64,000 bases of DNA from the NCBI RefSeq assembly GCF_000497575.1, contig NZ_APJI01000007.1, forward strand, positions 1 to 64,000, read 5' to 3'. The position numbers were made by a program, and so were the translations under genes. The first letter of the stretch is position 1. Each line of letters begins with the position of its first letter. The notes below the pieces were generated by a model. It did no database searches, was not told the origin of the DNA, and saw nothing but the letters and a program-made list of their open reading frames with translations. Shown one piece after another: positions 49,346-58,527 of this stretch. Source of the stretch: Afipia sp. OHSU_II-C1. Lineage in GTDB: Bacteria; Pseudomonadota; Alphaproteobacteria; Rhizobiales; Xanthobacteraceae.

Positions 49346-49349
49346 CCCG

Positions 49350-49377
49350 AAGCGAACTTCGGATTCAGGACGTTTGC
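49350..49377. repeat. Partial double-hairpin element upstream of the thioesterase gene
   Basis: GCGAACTTCGGATTCAGGAC (from 49355) is identical to the right arm of hairpin 2 in the element at 29776-29851. Just before it CCGAAG/CTTCGG form a short stem. The left half is missing. The AGGA within it lies 7 bases before the next ATG and serves as a likely ribosome-binding site. Confidence 0.7.
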
Positions 49378-49773
49378 ATGAGCACGCTTGAGAAAGTCAC
49401 CGTCGGCATTCCCGGTGAGAGGATCGTCACGGTGACGCACGACATGACCGTGCAGCATTTCCTGGCGACCATGCCGCCGGTCTATGCGACACCCGTCATG
49501 ATCCTGCACATGGAGGAGGCCTGCACCGCCTCCATCGCGCGCCTGCTGCCGGAAGGCCATGTCAGCGTGGGCATGGAGGTGAACGTCCGGCATCTGGCGG
49601 CGACGCCGGTCGGACGTACGGTGCGCGTGTCGTCACTTGTCCGGCAGATCGATCCGAAGAGCGTACTGTTCGACGTGGAGGCGTGGGACGGTTCCCGCAA
49701 GATCGGCGACGGCACCCATCGGCGCGGCGTGATCAATGTCGCGGCTTTTGAAAAGCGGTTCGGCGTCGTCTGA
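49378..49773 (+). CDS. Hotdog-fold thioesterase, FlK-like
   Basis: A 131-residue thioesterase. TPVMILHMEEACTASIARLL supplies the Thr and Glu, and MEVNVRHLAATPVGRTVRV the His, in the same order as the catalytic triad of FlK-type (fluoroacetyl-CoA thioesterase-like) hotdog enzymes. The natural substrate is probably a short acyl-CoA; FlK-like proteins here need not handle fluoroacetate. Its Shine-Dalgarno appears to be part of a repeat remnant. Confidence 0.82.
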   Translation: MSTLEKVTVGIPGERIVTVTHDMTVQHFLATMPPVYATPVMILHMEEACTASIARLLPEGHVSVGMEVNVRHLAATPVGRTVRVSSLVRQIDPKSVLFDVEAWDGSRKIGDGTHRRGVINVAAFEKRFGVV

Positions 49774-49865
49774 CAGGCGCCGCGCCGGATATTGAGCATT
49801 TCTGATTGTTCTCGGCCCATGAACGGAGCTAGTTTCCGGCCGCCAGCCTCCCACGGAGATATCCG

Positions 49866-50081
49866 ATGCGCCTCGTCCTGATTGCTGTTGCAGCCGCTGT
49901 ATTGTTTGCGGGGCAGGCCCATGCGCAGGGCAGGGGCCGTCCCGACACGAGCGGAGGGTCCCAGACCAAGGGCGAGGATCCGCAGAAGCGCATGGCCCGC
50001 GAAGAAGCCGCCGCCAAGGCCGCGATGAAGAACGTTCCGGATTCGAAAGAAAAGTACGATCCCTGGAAGATCGGGAAGTAA
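49866..50081 (+). CDS. Small secreted protein of unknown function
   Basis: A 71-residue protein with a signal peptide (MRLVLIAVAAAVLFAGQAHA, then Q). The mature 50 residues are hydrophilic, lysine- and alanine-rich (EDPQKRMAREEAAAKAAMKN), ending in YDPWKIGK. GGAGATATCCG precedes the ATG. Related short proteins with the same C-terminus seem familiar from this family, but no role is known. Confidence 0.7.
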   Translation: MRLVLIAVAAAVLFAGQAHAQGRGRPDTSGGSQTKGEDPQKRMAREEAAAKAAMKNVPDSKEKYDPWKIGK

Positions 50082-50100
50082 CGAAATCCACACACCCTCG

Positions 50101-50222
50101 GTCGTCATCCCCGCGAAAGCGGGGATCCCTAACCACCGAGCCATCCGATGAGATGCAGACGGCGGCGTCTCTTATAAAATTCGACGACAGGGAGTATGGG
50201 TCCCGCTTTCGCGGGGACGACG
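50101..50222. repeat. Composite palindromic repeat (GTCATCCCCGCGAAAGCGGGGA type)
   Basis: GTCGTCATCCCCGCGAAAGCGGGGA on the left is answered by GGGTCCCGCTTTCGCGGGGACGAC on the right, with about 70 bp between them. This widely dispersed repeat sits between convergent genes and may act as a terminator-like structure. Confidence 0.8.
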
Positions 50223-50245
50223 CGCTTAGAGAAGGCCTTACGCAA

Positions 50246-50773
50246 TCACTGCTTCGGCCGCATCGCCTTCATGTCCTTGATATTCATCTTCATGCCGCCG
50301 GGCATCATGATGTCGCCGGGCTTCTGATCCGGCTTGCAGGCGCCGATCCATTTCGCTTCGAGCACATTGGTGGTTTCGGCAGGCATGCCCGCCGGGCCAC
50401 CGCTGTTCTTCGATGTGGTGGTCACCGTGTAGGCCGAGTTGAAGTCGCCGCTGAACTCGGTGTGCGAGACGGACGTCATGTTGCCGATCTTGCAGGTCGA
50501 CTCGACGATCAGGCCGGTCGCGGTCTTCTTCATGTCCTGCCTGGAGCACATTTCCTTCGCCATCGGCCCGAAGGTCGCCGCCATCTCTTTTTCGGTGGTG
50601 GCGTCGGTGCATTGCTGCATGGTCTGGGCCCCGGCCTTGTCCAGCTTCAGTTTCCAGAGTCCCGGCTTGCGGCTCGGCATTTCGACCGGGTCGGCGAAGG
50701 CCGGAACGGCGGCAAGACCGCTGCCGCAAATCGCCAATGCCATGATGCGAAAGAGCGGAAGCACTCGCATCAT
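50246..50773 (-). CDS. DUF3617 domain-containing secreted protein
   Basis: A 175-residue protein with a signal peptide (LFRIMALAICGSGLAAVPAFA). The mature part reads as DUF3617: PSRKPGLWKLKLD near the start, four cysteines (QQCTDAT, EMCSRQD, STCKIGN, GACKPDQ) that probably form disulfides, and a THTEFSGDF-like strand (SHTEFSGDF). Envelope-located; function unknown. It is followed on its upstream side by another small secreted protein gene on the same strand. Confidence 0.85.
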   Translation of the reverse strand: MMRVLPLFRIMALAICGSGLAAVPAFADPVEMPSRKPGLWKLKLDKAGAQTMQQCTDATTEKEMAATFGPMAKEMCSRQDMKKTATGLIVESTCKIGNMTSVSHTEFSGDFNSAYTVTTTSKNSGGPAGMPAETTNVLEAKWIGACKPDQKPGDIMMPGGMKMNIKDMKAMRPKQ

Positions 50774-50794
50774 GGGCGGTCTCCTGAACGGAGC

Positions 50795-51103
50795 TTAGTA
50801 GCCGACGCGCAGCGGCCGGTCGAGATGACCTGGATGAACCCAGACGCAGGCGAAGGAAATGTAGCCGCCGTACTGGGCGTCGACGCCGGTCAGCTTCACC
50901 GACTTGCCGTAGCTGGCGCAGTGATTGAGGGCCATCGCCTTGACGTCCGCGCCTTCCTTGTAGAGCGAATAGGCGATGATGCCGCCGGTGTCGTTGCCCT
51001 TGAAAGGCGGCACCGTGTCGATGTCGAACCAGGCGGCGCTGGCTTGCGCACTCATGAGCGCTCCGAAGACCGTCGCCAGAATCGCCTTGCCTGTTATCCG
51101 CAT
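50795..51103 (-). CDS. Small secreted hypothetical protein
   Basis: A 102-residue protein starting at the ATG at 51103, preceded by GGGAGACG. Signal peptide residues 1-23 (MSAQASA then AWF). The mature protein holds two cysteines (NHCASYGKS, ISFACVWVHPGH), probably a disulfide, and DTGGIIAYS. No family recognised. The 530 bp open extension upstream is a shadow of other sequence. Probably co-transcribed with the DUF3617 gene 21 bp downstream. Confidence 0.7.
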   Translation of the reverse strand: MRITGKAILATVFGALMSAQASAAWFDIDTVPPFKGNDTGGIIAYSLYKEGADVKAMALNHCASYGKSVKLTGVDAQYGGYISFACVWVHPGHLDRPLRVGY

Positions 51104-51280
51104 CGTCGTCTCCCATGGAATCTCGTCCGCACCATAAGGCGGCCGGGCTGTCATGGAAAGAATGCCCGTGCGGTTCGGCGGGGGTTGGCGGCCAAGTGTT
51201 GCCGCGCTGCACTTGACCGGCTGGTGGCTTCGCGGCACCTTCCGGCACAACATCATCCCGGATTCCGGTGGACCGCTCCC

Positions 51281-51739
51281 ATGCGCGACCTTTTCTCGAC
51301 CCTTCGCAAACTGACTCTCGCCATGGCGCTTGGCACCGTGGCTGGCCTGATGGCGCTCAGCCCGGCCGCCGAGGCAGCCAATGTGCTGGAGCGGAATTTC
51401 TGGCTGTCCGGCCCGCGCTATGATGGGAACATGCGTCCCTGCAACGAGGCTCTGGGCACCATTACCCAGCAGTTCGCTGAAAAAGAGGGCAAGTTCTGGA
51501 ATTCCGCCCTTGAAATCACGGGCTTCGCCAACGTCCACGAGGTTGCTTTCCGGGCCTGGGCAAACGACAGCATTCCACGCCGCTTCTGCACCGCCAGCGC
51601 CATGCTGAACGACGGTCGCGCGCGTCAGGTGCACTACTCGATCATCGAGGACGGCGGCTTCGCCGGATTCGACTCGGGCGTCGAATGGTGTGTGGTCGGT
51701 CTCGACCGCAACTGGGCCTGCAAGGCGGCGCGCCCGTAA
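51281..51739 (+). CDS. Secreted hypothetical protein
   Basis: A 152-residue protein with a signal peptide (LTLAMALGTVAGLMALSPAAEA). The mature part has four cysteines (MRPCNEAL, RRFCTAS, VEWCVVG, WACKAARP), probably two disulfides, and FWNSALEITGFANVHEVAFRAW. I recall similar small periplasmic proteins in related genomes but no function. Divergent from 50795-51103 and followed by a terminator. Confidence 0.75.
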   Translation: MRDLFSTLRKLTLAMALGTVAGLMALSPAAEAANVLERNFWLSGPRYDGNMRPCNEALGTITQQFAEKEGKFWNSALEITGFANVHEVAFRAWANDSIPRRFCTASAMLNDGRARQVHYSIIEDGGFAGFDSGVEWCVVGLDRNWACKAARP

Positions 51740-51769
51740 GCTTCGCGAATCATCCCGTTATCATCAGAG

Positions 51770-51805
51770 CGCCTCGTCCGCGTCGCGGTGGACGGGGCGA
51801 TTTTG
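51770..51805 (+). terminator. Rho-independent terminator
   Basis: CGCCTCGTCC pairs with GGACGGGGCG (one T-G wobble), followed by ATTTTGTT. It ends the secreted-protein gene at 51281-51739. Confidence 0.75.
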
Positions 51806-51887
51806 TTCTTGAAATGTTCCTGTGGCCTGACTAGGCTTTGAGCAGGGTCATCCGCACGTAAAAATCCGGTGCTGGCCGGAGGATGCG

Positions 51888-52661
51888 GTGAGAGTAGGGG
51901 GCGTTGCCATGTCCGGTTTCAGGTCCGTTTCGTCGGCCACGGGTGTTTCATTTGGTTTTTTCCGCGCTGATTTCTTTCCTTCACTCCGCCGCCTGATCGC
52001 TCCGCTGCTCGGCCTTGCGATCGCCGGCGTGATCGCGGGCTCGGCGGCGGCGCAGGACAAGCGCCAGAACGCCCCCGGTGAATTCGATTTCTATGTGCTC
52101 TCGCTATCGTGGTCGCCGTCGTTCTGTCAGGCCGCGCATGAGCGCGGCAATTCCGGACGTGGCATCCAGGCCCAGTGTGCGGGCCGGCCGTTTTCCTTTG
52201 TCGTGCACGGGCTGTGGCCGCAATACGATCGCGGCTTTCCAAACTACTGCCAGCGGCCGTCGCCGAGGCTCGATCGCAATGTCATGACCTCGATGCTTGA
52301 TCTGATGCCGGCGCCGGGACTGATCTACAACGAATGGGACAAGCACGGCACCTGCTCGGGGCTGGGGGCGCGCGCGTACTTTGAGACCATCCGCAAGGCC
52401 CGCGCGGCGGTGAAGATTCCCGCCGACTATCTCGAATTGTCCGACACCAAACTGGTCAGCCCCGGCGACGTCGAAGACGCCTTCATCAAGGCCAATCCCG
52501 GCCTGTCGAGTTCGGCGATTGCCGTGCAATGCGACAGCAAGCGCCTCAACGAAGTGCGCATCTGCATGAGCAAGGATTTGCAGTTCCGCGCCTGCGAGGA
52601 AATCGACCGCCGGTCCTGCCGTCGCGACAAGGTGGTGATGCCGCCGGTGCGCGGGGGATAA
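51888..52661 (+). CDS. Ribonuclease T2 family protein
   Basis: A 257-residue exported RNase that cleaves single-stranded RNA. The start at GTG 51888 has GGAGG at good spacing; ATG 51909 is an alternative. The signal peptide covers about residues 30-56 (APLLGLAIAGVIAGSAAA). Both active-site blocks are intact: FVVHGLWPQYDRG (CAS I, catalytic His near 107) and NEWDKHGTCSG (CAS II, His near 150). Cysteines in SFCQAAH, AQCAG, NYCQR, GTCSG and the C-terminal pairs form disulfides. Periplasmic, probably for nutrient or stress RNA turnover. Confidence 0.94.
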   Translation: MRVGGVAMSGFRSVSSATGVSFGFFRADFFPSLRRLIAPLLGLAIAGVIAGSAAAQDKRQNAPGEFDFYVLSLSWSPSFCQAAHERGNSGRGIQAQCAGRPFSFVVHGLWPQYDRGFPNYCQRPSPRLDRNVMTSMLDLMPAPGLIYNEWDKHGTCSGLGARAYFETIRKARAAVKIPADYLELSDTKLVSPGDVEDAFIKANPGLSSSAIAVQCDSKRLNEVRICMSKDLQFRACEEIDRRSCRRDKVVMPPVRGG

Positions 52662-52702
52662 GCACAGGTTACTTTCATCGCGCGATGTCGTAACTGTCGC
52701 GC

Positions 52703-53563
52703 ATGAACTACCGTCACGCATTCCACGCCGGAAATTTCGCCGATGTCATCAAGCACATCGTGCTGGCGCGCATCCTCACCTATCTGCATGAAAAGCCCGC
52801 CGCATTTCGCGTGATCGACACCCATGCCGGCGCGGGGCTGTACGATCTGACAAGCAGTGAGGCCGAGCGCGGCGGCGAGTGGCGCACCGGCATTGCGCGG
52901 CTGATGCAGGCGCGTCTGTCCGAACAGGTGATGACGCTGGTCGCGCCGTATCTCGACATCGTCCGCGCGTTTAATCCGCAGCGCGATCTCACCGCCTATC
53001 CGGGATCGCCGCTGATCGCGCGCGCGTTGCTGCGGCCGCAGGACAGTCTGGTCGCCTGCGAACTGGAGCCGAATGCACGCAAGCAATTGATCTCCGCATT
53101 GCGCCGCGACGAGCAGGCGCGCGTGGTCGATCTCGACGGCTGGACCGGATTGCCCGCGTTCGTGCCGCCGAAGGAGCGGCGCGGGCTGGTGCTGATCGAT
53201 CCGCCGTTCGAGAGCCGCGACGAGTTCAAGCGGCTGGCGGACGGCTTCAGTGCGGCGTATGCCAAATGGCCGACCGGCATCTACATGCTCTGGTATCCGG
53301 TGAAAGAGCGCCGCGCGACCGACTCACTGGCGGAACATGTGGCGCGCGTGGCGAACACTGGCAGCAGCGACGCGCGATGTCTTCGTGTCGAATTCAGCGT
53401 CGCACCGCAGACGCCGGACTCGGGACTTGTGTCCGCCGGCCTGCTGATCGTCAATCCGCCATGGACTCTCGCCGCGGAGTTGAGGTCGATCCTGCACGAA
53501 CTCGAGAAGCCGTTGGGCCTCGGCGGTGCGGGCCGCTTTCGGATCGAGACGATACGCGCCTGA
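52703..53563 (+). CDS. rlmJ: 23S rRNA (adenine(2030)-N(6))-methyltransferase RlmJ
   Basis: A 286-residue methyltransferase. The N-terminal MNYRHAFHAGNFADVIKH is diagnostic, followed by the SAM motif VIDTHAGAGLYDL and the catalytic DPPF in LVLIDPPFESRDEF (near 168). C-terminal YMLWYPVKER and GLLIVNPPWTL also match. It modifies A2030 of 23S rRNA. It begins 41 bp after the RNase T2 stop. Confidence 0.96.
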   Translation: MNYRHAFHAGNFADVIKHIVLARILTYLHEKPAAFRVIDTHAGAGLYDLTSSEAERGGEWRTGIARLMQARLSEQVMTLVAPYLDIVRAFNPQRDLTAYPGSPLIARALLRPQDSLVACELEPNARKQLISALRRDEQARVVDLDGWTGLPAFVPPKERRGLVLIDPPFESRDEFKRLADGFSAAYAKWPTGIYMLWYPVKERRATDSLAEHVARVANTGSSDARCLRVEFSVAPQTPDSGLVSAGLLIVNPPWTLAAELRSILHELEKPLGLGGAGRFRIETIRA

Positions 53564-53842
53564 TGCACTGCACGCGCAGCGATTGTCAGATGCCGTGATT
53601 TCGTTCGCGCGAATTAACCCAAATGCGGCATGGCCAATTTGCCGGGAACCGTATTATGCTACGGGCGTGAAGGTCGGCTTTTACGTTCCGCGCCCGCGAA
53701 TGGCCGCGGCGGAATGACGAGAGGCCCCGGGCGTTTCCGGTTTTGGGAGGCGCTCTTCAAGGTCGCCGCTTTCCGGCAGTGAATGCCGGGCCTGACCGAC
53801 GCGCGTTGCGCGCCGGAGGTGCAATGCGGGGAGGGGTTCCCG

Positions 53843-54058
53843 ATGGCCATGATAGGTGTCGTCAAGTTCTTCAATGCTGAACGTGGATACGGTTTCATCA
53901 AACCGGATGACGGCGGACGCGATGTGTTCGTGCACATCACTGCGGTCGAGCGCGCGGGCTTGAAGGATCTGATCGAAGGACAGCGTATTACGTTTGAAGT
54001 CGAGCCCGACAAGAAGGGCAAGGGACCGAAGGCGGTCAATCTCGTGATTTCGCCCTGA
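53843..54058 (+). CDS. Cold shock protein, CspA family
   Basis: A 71-residue single OB-fold protein that binds single-stranded RNA. RNP1 is GYGFIKP and RNP2 is DVFVHI; VKFFNAERG is the usual start. The ATG at 53843 is preceded by GGGAGGGG. An upstream frame to 53783 would add 20 unlike residues. About 280 bp of leader separate it from rlmJ, in line with the long 5' UTR typical of csp genes. Confidence 0.95.
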   Translation: MAMIGVVKFFNAERGYGFIKPDDGGRDVFVHITAVERAGLKDLIEGQRITFEVEPDKKGKGPKAVNLVISP

Positions 54059-54080
54059 TATTGCAGGACGTCATGGCCGA

Positions 54081-54110
54081 AATAAAAATCCCGGGCGCAA
54101 GGCCCGGGAT
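54081..54110 (-). terminator. Rho-independent terminator of the outer-membrane protein gene
   Basis: ATCCCGGGC pairs with GCCCGGGAT around a GCAAG loop; on the minus strand the stem is followed by TTTTTATT. The plus strand has no T-run, so it serves the minus-strand gene. Confidence 0.85.
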
Positions 54111-54135
54111 GATGGATCGCGGATACGCGGTTCGA

Positions 54136-54765
54136 TCAGAAGCGGTAGTTGACGCCGACACGGACCGTGCTGAACTGGTAACCGTTCGACACACCGGTCA
54201 TCAGGAAGTTCTTCTCGCTCAGATCGACATAGAGATACTCGACCTTGGCGGACCAGTTCTGATTGATCGCGAATTCAGCGCCGGCGCCGACCGTCCAGCC
54301 CGCTGACGTGTTGGTTTCCGACAGGCCGCCCGGCAACTGGGCCTTCAGCGAGCCGAATGCGAGACCGCCTGTGCCGTAAAGCAGGATGCTGTTGAACGCG
54401 TAACCCACGCGGCCGCGCACGGTGCCGAACCAGGGGTTGGAGAATTTCCACGCGGCGAATGTATCGTCCGACGAATTGAGCTGAATGTCGGCCTCGATGC
54501 CGGCCACCCACGCGCCGTTCTGCCAGTTGTAACCGGCCTGAAGTCCACCGAGCACGCCAGACGGCTTCGCGCCGCTGTTGGACACGTCGCCCCAGCCATA
54601 GCCGAGATTGCCGCCGATATAGGGGCCGATCCAGCTGTTGGCGAGCGGCTGCGCGACCGTATAGGGCTGTGCATACGGGCGGCGGCCGTACATGTCTGCT
54701 GCCTGCGCGGACGCACTCACGCATGTTGCGGCGGCGATGATCGCGCCAAAAATCTTCTTGCTCAT
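54136..54765 (-). CDS. Outer-membrane beta-barrel protein (Omp25/RopB-like)
   Basis: A 209-residue porin-like protein. Signal peptide MSKKIFGAIIAAATCVSASAQA, then an eight-strand barrel (NSWIGPYIGGNLGYGWG; GGLQAGYNWQNGAWVAGIEAD; FGTVRGRVGYAF; SAKVEYLYVDLS) ending in the C-terminal phenylalanine of VGVNYRF. Start ATG 54765 has GGAGAG upstream. Such proteins make up much of the outer membrane of rhizobia and relatives. Confidence 0.92.
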   Translation of the reverse strand: MSKKIFGAIIAAATCVSASAQAADMYGRRPYAQPYTVAQPLANSWIGPYIGGNLGYGWGDVSNSGAKPSGVLGGLQAGYNWQNGAWVAGIEADIQLNSSDDTFAAWKFSNPWFGTVRGRVGYAFNSILLYGTGGLAFGSLKAQLPGGLSETNTSAGWTVGAGAEFAINQNWSAKVEYLYVDLSEKNFLMTGVSNGYQFSTVRVGVNYRF

Positions 54766-55035
54766 CTTAACTCTCCTCACGCGCACGTCGGCGTGGCCGT
54801 TGTTAGTCCTTCGAGGCGCAGCGGCTCCGCGTGGTTACGGAAATCCGCCTTTTCTGCATAAAATTTATCGAGAGTTTTATGTTAAGTGGTCGTTAAGGTG
54901 GCCCGCCGCCCCATTCACATCCTTAAGAAAGTGTTACAAATCGGGCGCGGCGCCCGCGTGCCGGAAGCCGGACCGGGTTCCTCCGCGCGTGGGCCCCTGC
55001 TGGATGAATGACCTCGCAGCCCTTAAGTTCTGGCC

Positions 55036-57102
55036 ATGATTCACGACACCTCCGACCCGACGCAGCCACCGGATCAGCCGGCGCCGGACGCGTTTCCGCA
55101 GGAACCTTCCGCACGGAGCCTGCGCGGACAGGATCTCGACCCGGCCTCGATCCCGGCCGAGGAAGATGAGGAAGTACGTCTTCCGGAACCGGTCGATGAT
55201 TCCGCCGAATTCACCGGTGAAGGCGCGCTCGCTATCGGACGTGCGGCGATCGAGCGCGCGGTGAAACTCGCGCCGACCTCGCCCGGCGTCTATCGCATGC
55301 TCAACGCGGCCAACGACGTGCTCTATGTCGGCAAGGCCAAGAGCGTGAAGAAGCGGCTCGCGTCCTATGCGCGCCCGACAGGTCAGGTGGCGCGCATTGC
55401 GCGCATGATCGCGATGACCGCCAATGTGGAGATGATCTCCACTGCGACCGAGACCGAAGCGCTGCTGCTGGAAGCCAACCTCATCAAGCAGCTTCGTCCG
55501 CGCTTCAACGTGCAGCTGCGCGACGACAAGTCGTTCCCCTACATTCTCATTACCGGCGATCACTGGGCGCCGCAGATCGTCAAGCATCGCGGCGCACAGA
55601 CCCGGCCTGGCCGTTACTTCGGCCCGTTCGCGTCGGTCGGCGCCGTCAACCGCACCATCACGGCGCTACAGCGCGCGTTTCTGGTGCGCTCGTGCACCGA
55701 TTCATTCTTCGAGAGCCGGACGCGGCCGTGCCTGCTTTACCAAATCAAGCGATGCTCGGGTCCCTGCACCGGCGAGATCGATTTTCCCGGCTACACCGAA
55801 CTGGTGCGCGAGGCGAATGAGTTTCTTTCTGGCCGCTCGCGGCTGGTGAAACAGGAACTTGCGGGCGAGATGGAGAAGGCGTCGCACGAACTCGAATTCG
55901 AGCGCGCCGCGCTGTATCGCGACCGTCTTGCCGCACTCTCCGCGATCCAGTCGCAGCAGGGCATCAACCCGCGCACCGTGGAAGAAGCGGATGTGTTCGC
56001 GATCCATCAGGAAGGCGGCTATTCCTGCGTCGAGGTGTTCTTCTTCCGCACCGGCCAGAACTGGGGCAACCGCGCCTACTTCCCGCGCGCGGACAAATCG
56101 ATCGATGCCGGCGAGGTGCTCGGCTCGTTCCTCGCGCAGTTCTATGACGACAAGCCGCCGCCGAAGCTGATCCTGCTGTCGCATCGTGTCGAGGATCAGG
56201 ACCTGCTGGCAGAGGCGCTCAGCGTCAAGGCGGGGTCCAGGGTGGAGGTTTCAACGCCGCAGCGGGGCGAGAAAAAAGAACTTGTCGGGCACGCGCTGAC
56301 CAATGCGCGCGAAGCGCTCGGCCGCAAGCTCGCCGATACCGCCACACAGACGCGGCTGCTGGAAGGGCTGTCGACGGCGCTTGGCCTTCCGCGCGTGCCG
56401 AAGCGGATCGAGGTCTATGACAACAGCCACATCCAGGGCACCAATGCGGTCGGCGCGATGATCGTCGCGGGGCCGGAAGGCTTCCTGAAGGATCAGTACC
56501 GCAAGTTCAACATCAAGTCGGAAGGTCTCGCGCCGGGCGATGACTACGGCATGATGCGCGAAGTGCTGGAGCGGCGCTTCAAGCGGCTGATCGGCGGTGC
56601 ATCCGACGGCAAGAAGCCGGACAAGGGAAGCGACGATGCCGTGCCGCAATGGCCCGATCTTGTGATCATCGACGGCGGACAGGGCCAGCTCAATGCCGCG
56701 CGCGAGATTTTCACCGGACTGAACCTGACGGATGTGTCGCTGATCGCGGTGGCCAAGGGGCCGGACCGCGACGCCGGGCGCGAAACCCTGTTCATGCCGG
56801 ACCGGCCGTCGATCAAGCTCGAGCCGCGCGATCCGGTGCTGTACTTCATCCAGCGGCTGCGCGACGAGGCGCATCGCTTTGTCATCGGCTCGCACCGCAA
56901 GCTGCGCAAGAAGGACATCCGCGAGGCCGGACTGCAGGAAATCCCCGGCATCGGCCCGTCACGCAAACGTGCCCTGCTGCATCATTTCGGGACCTTGAAG
57001 GAAATCGAGCGGGCCTCGGTGGCCGATCTCGGCAAGGTTCCGGGCGTGAGCGCTGAAAGTGCACGTAAAATCTTCGATTTCTTCCACCCCGGCAGCGGGT
57101 GA
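55036..57102 (+). CDS. uvrC: UvrABC nucleotide excision repair subunit C
   Basis: A 688-residue nuclease that makes both incisions around DNA damage. An acidic/proline-rich N-terminal extension of about 80 residues precedes the GIY-YIG domain ([20 protein letters not shown]). The UVR motif ([19 protein letters not shown]) is central, the C-terminal RNase H-like nuclease carries [15 protein letters not shown] and DGGQGQL, and helix-hairpin-helix repeats close the protein ([19 protein letters not shown]). Longer than the E. coli enzyme because of the extension. Probably read with pgsA downstream. Confidence 0.96.
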   Translation: MIHDTSDPTQPPDQPAPDAFPQEPSARSLRGQDLDPASIPAEEDEEVRLPEPVDDSAEFTGEGALAIGRAAIERAVKLAPTSPGVYRMLNAANDVLYVGKAKSVKKRLASYARPTGQVARIARMIAMTANVEMISTATETEALLLEANLIKQLRPRFNVQLRDDKSFPYILITGDHWAPQIVKHRGAQTRPGRYFGPFASVGAVNRTITALQRAFLVRSCTDSFFESRTRPCLLYQIKRCSGPCTGEIDFPGYTELVREANEFLSGRSRLVKQELAGEMEKASHELEFERAALYRDRLAALSAIQSQQGINPRTVEEADVFAIHQEGGYSCVEVFFFRTGQNWGNRAYFPRADKSIDAGEVLGSFLAQFYDDKPPPKLILLSHRVEDQDLLAEALSVKAGSRVEVSTPQRGEKKELVGHALTNAREALGRKLADTATQTRLLEGLSTALGLPRVPKRIEVYDNSHIQGTNAVGAMIVAGPEGFLKDQYRKFNIKSEGLAPGDDYGMMREVLERRFKRLIGGASDGKKPDKGSDDAVPQWPDLVIIDGGQGQLNAAREIFTGLNLTDVSLIAVAKGPDRDAGRETLFMPDRPSIKLEPRDPVLYFIQRLRDEAHRFVIGSHRKLRKKDIREAGLQEIPGIGPSRKRALLHHFGTLKEIERASVADLGKVPGVSAESARKIFDFFHPGSG

Positions 57103-57189
57103 CCGCACACCCGCCGCCAGCAATTAGACTTACCCCAAATGCGCCCAACGGGCTGTTGACGCGGACACTTTCGCAGTATTGGTAACATC

Positions 57190-57804
57190 ATGACCAGTGT
57201 CGCCGCCCCGAAGCCAGCAAAGCGCTCGCTGTCTTTGCCCAATATCCTGACTTACTCCCGGATTGCCGCGATTCCGGTGGTGATCGGCTGCATGTATGCG
57301 CAATCCATCATGGGCGCGCCGCTGTGGCTGCGCTGGGTGGCGCTGTTCGTCTTCATCGCGGCGGGCGTCACCGATTTTCTCGATGGTTATTACGCCCGGA
57401 TCTGGGACCAGCAATCGTCGCTGGGCAAGATGCTCGACCCGATCGCGGACAAGCTCCTGGTGGCGTCGTGCCTCTTGATGCTGGCGGCGGATGAAACCAT
57501 TCGCGGCTGGTCGCTGTGGGCAGCCATTGTGATCCTGTGCCGCGAGATTCTGGTGTCGGGCCTGCGCGAGTACCTCGCGGCCATCCGCATCAGCGTACCG
57601 GTGTCGCAACTGGCGAAATGGAAGACGACCGTGCAGCTCGTGGCGATCGGCTTCCTGATTGCAGGCGAGGCGGGCGAAATGATCCTGCCGCCGACCGTCC
57701 TGATCGGCATCGTGCTGTTGTGGATTTCGGCGATTCTCACCATCTACACCGGATGGGATTACCTCCGCGCGGGAATCCATCATCTGACCGAGGAAGACCG
57801 GTGA
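57190..57804 (+). CDS. pgsA: CDP-diacylglycerol--glycerol-3-phosphate 3-phosphatidyltransferase
   Basis: A 204-residue inner-membrane enzyme for phosphatidylglycerol synthesis. The CDP-alcohol phosphotransferase signature is present as DFLDGYYARIWDQQSSLGKM followed by LDPIADKLL (D-x2-DG-x2-AR-x8-G-x3-D-x3-D). N-terminal LPNILTYSRI is typical. Several membrane segments. moaD starts at the GTG that overlaps its TGA. Confidence 0.96.
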   Translation: MTSVAAPKPAKRSLSLPNILTYSRIAAIPVVIGCMYAQSIMGAPLWLRWVALFVFIAAGVTDFLDGYYARIWDQQSSLGKMLDPIADKLLVASCLLMLAADETIRGWSLWAAIVILCREILVSGLREYLAAIRISVPVSQLAKWKTTVQLVAIGFLIAGEAGEMILPPTVLIGIVLLWISAILTIYTGWDYLRAGIHHLTEEDR

Positions 57805-58052
57805 AGGTTCTGTATTTCGCATGGGTGCGCGAACGCGTCGGCAAGGCCGAGGAAACGCTGGAGCCGCCGGCGAGCGTGCACACCGTATCCGACCTGATGC
57901 AGTGGCTGGTGGCGCGCGGCGAGGAATACGCCAGCGCCTTCGCTTCGCCGCGCACGATCCGCGCCGCCATCGACCATACCCATGTAAAGCCTGACACCGC
58001 GATCGCCGGTGCGCGCGAGATCGCGTTCTTCCCGCCGATGACCGGCGGCTGA
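57801..58052 (+). CDS. moaD: Molybdopterin synthase sulfur-carrier subunit
   Basis: An 83-residue ubiquitin-fold protein ending in Gly-Gly (FFPPMTGG), the sulfur-carrying C-terminus. GTG start overlaps the pgsA stop (GTGA). It delivers thiocarboxylate sulfur to precursor Z with MoaE, whose gene follows 7 bp later. Too short for many frame finders unless GTG is accepted. Confidence 0.94.
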   Translation: MKVLYFAWVRERVGKAEETLEPPASVHTVSDLMQWLVARGEEYASAFASPRTIRAAIDHTHVKPDTAIAGAREIAFFPPMTGG

Positions 58053-58059
58053 CCCTCCG

Positions 58060-58527
58060 ATGACGACCCCCGTCACCATCCGGATCCAGTCCGCGGATTT
58101 CGACATCGCCGCGGAAATCGCGGCGCTGACCAAGGGCAACACCGACATCGGCGCCGTGGTGAGCTTCTCCGGCATCTGCCGCGGCGGCGAGGGCGATCAG
58201 GCCATCGCCGCGATGACGCTGGAGCATTATCCCGGCATGGCGGAAGCCGAAATCGGACGGCATGTGTCTGAGGCGATCGCGCGCTGGCCGCTGACCGGGG
58301 TCACGGTGATCCATCGTTTTGGCCGCGTCGTGCCGGGCGACAACATCGTGCTGGTGCTGACCGCGTCGGTGCATCGCGAGGCGGCGTTTCAGGCCGCGGA
58401 ATTTCTGATGGACTATCTCAAGACCAACGCGCCGTTCTGGAAATCCGAGCAACGCACGGACGACAACACGGTCTGGGTCGATGCGCAGGCCCATGACGAC
58501 AACGCAGCAGCGCGCTGGAAGAAGTGA
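58060..58527 (+). CDS. moaE: Molybdopterin synthase catalytic subunit
   Basis: A 155-residue subunit. GAVVSFSGICRGG, LEHYPGMAEAEI, VIHRFGRVVPGD and the catalytic-lysine region FLMDYLKTNAPFWKSE are conserved. It forms a heterotetramer with MoaD. The stop overlaps the start of prmB (TGATG). Confidence 0.95.
   Translation: MTTPVTIRIQSADFDIAAEIAALTKGNTDIGAVVSFSGICRGGEGDQAIAAMTLEHYPGMAEAEIGRHVSEAIARWPLTGVTVIHRFGRVVPGDNIVLVLTASVHREAAFQAAEFLMDYLKTNAPFWKSEQRTDDNTVWVDAQAHDDNAAARWKK

Noticed and set aside
47593-49593. 666-codon frame antisense to hisS, DUF2000 and tautomerase genes
   Set aside because: It spans three well-supported plus-strand genes and has no coherent domain.
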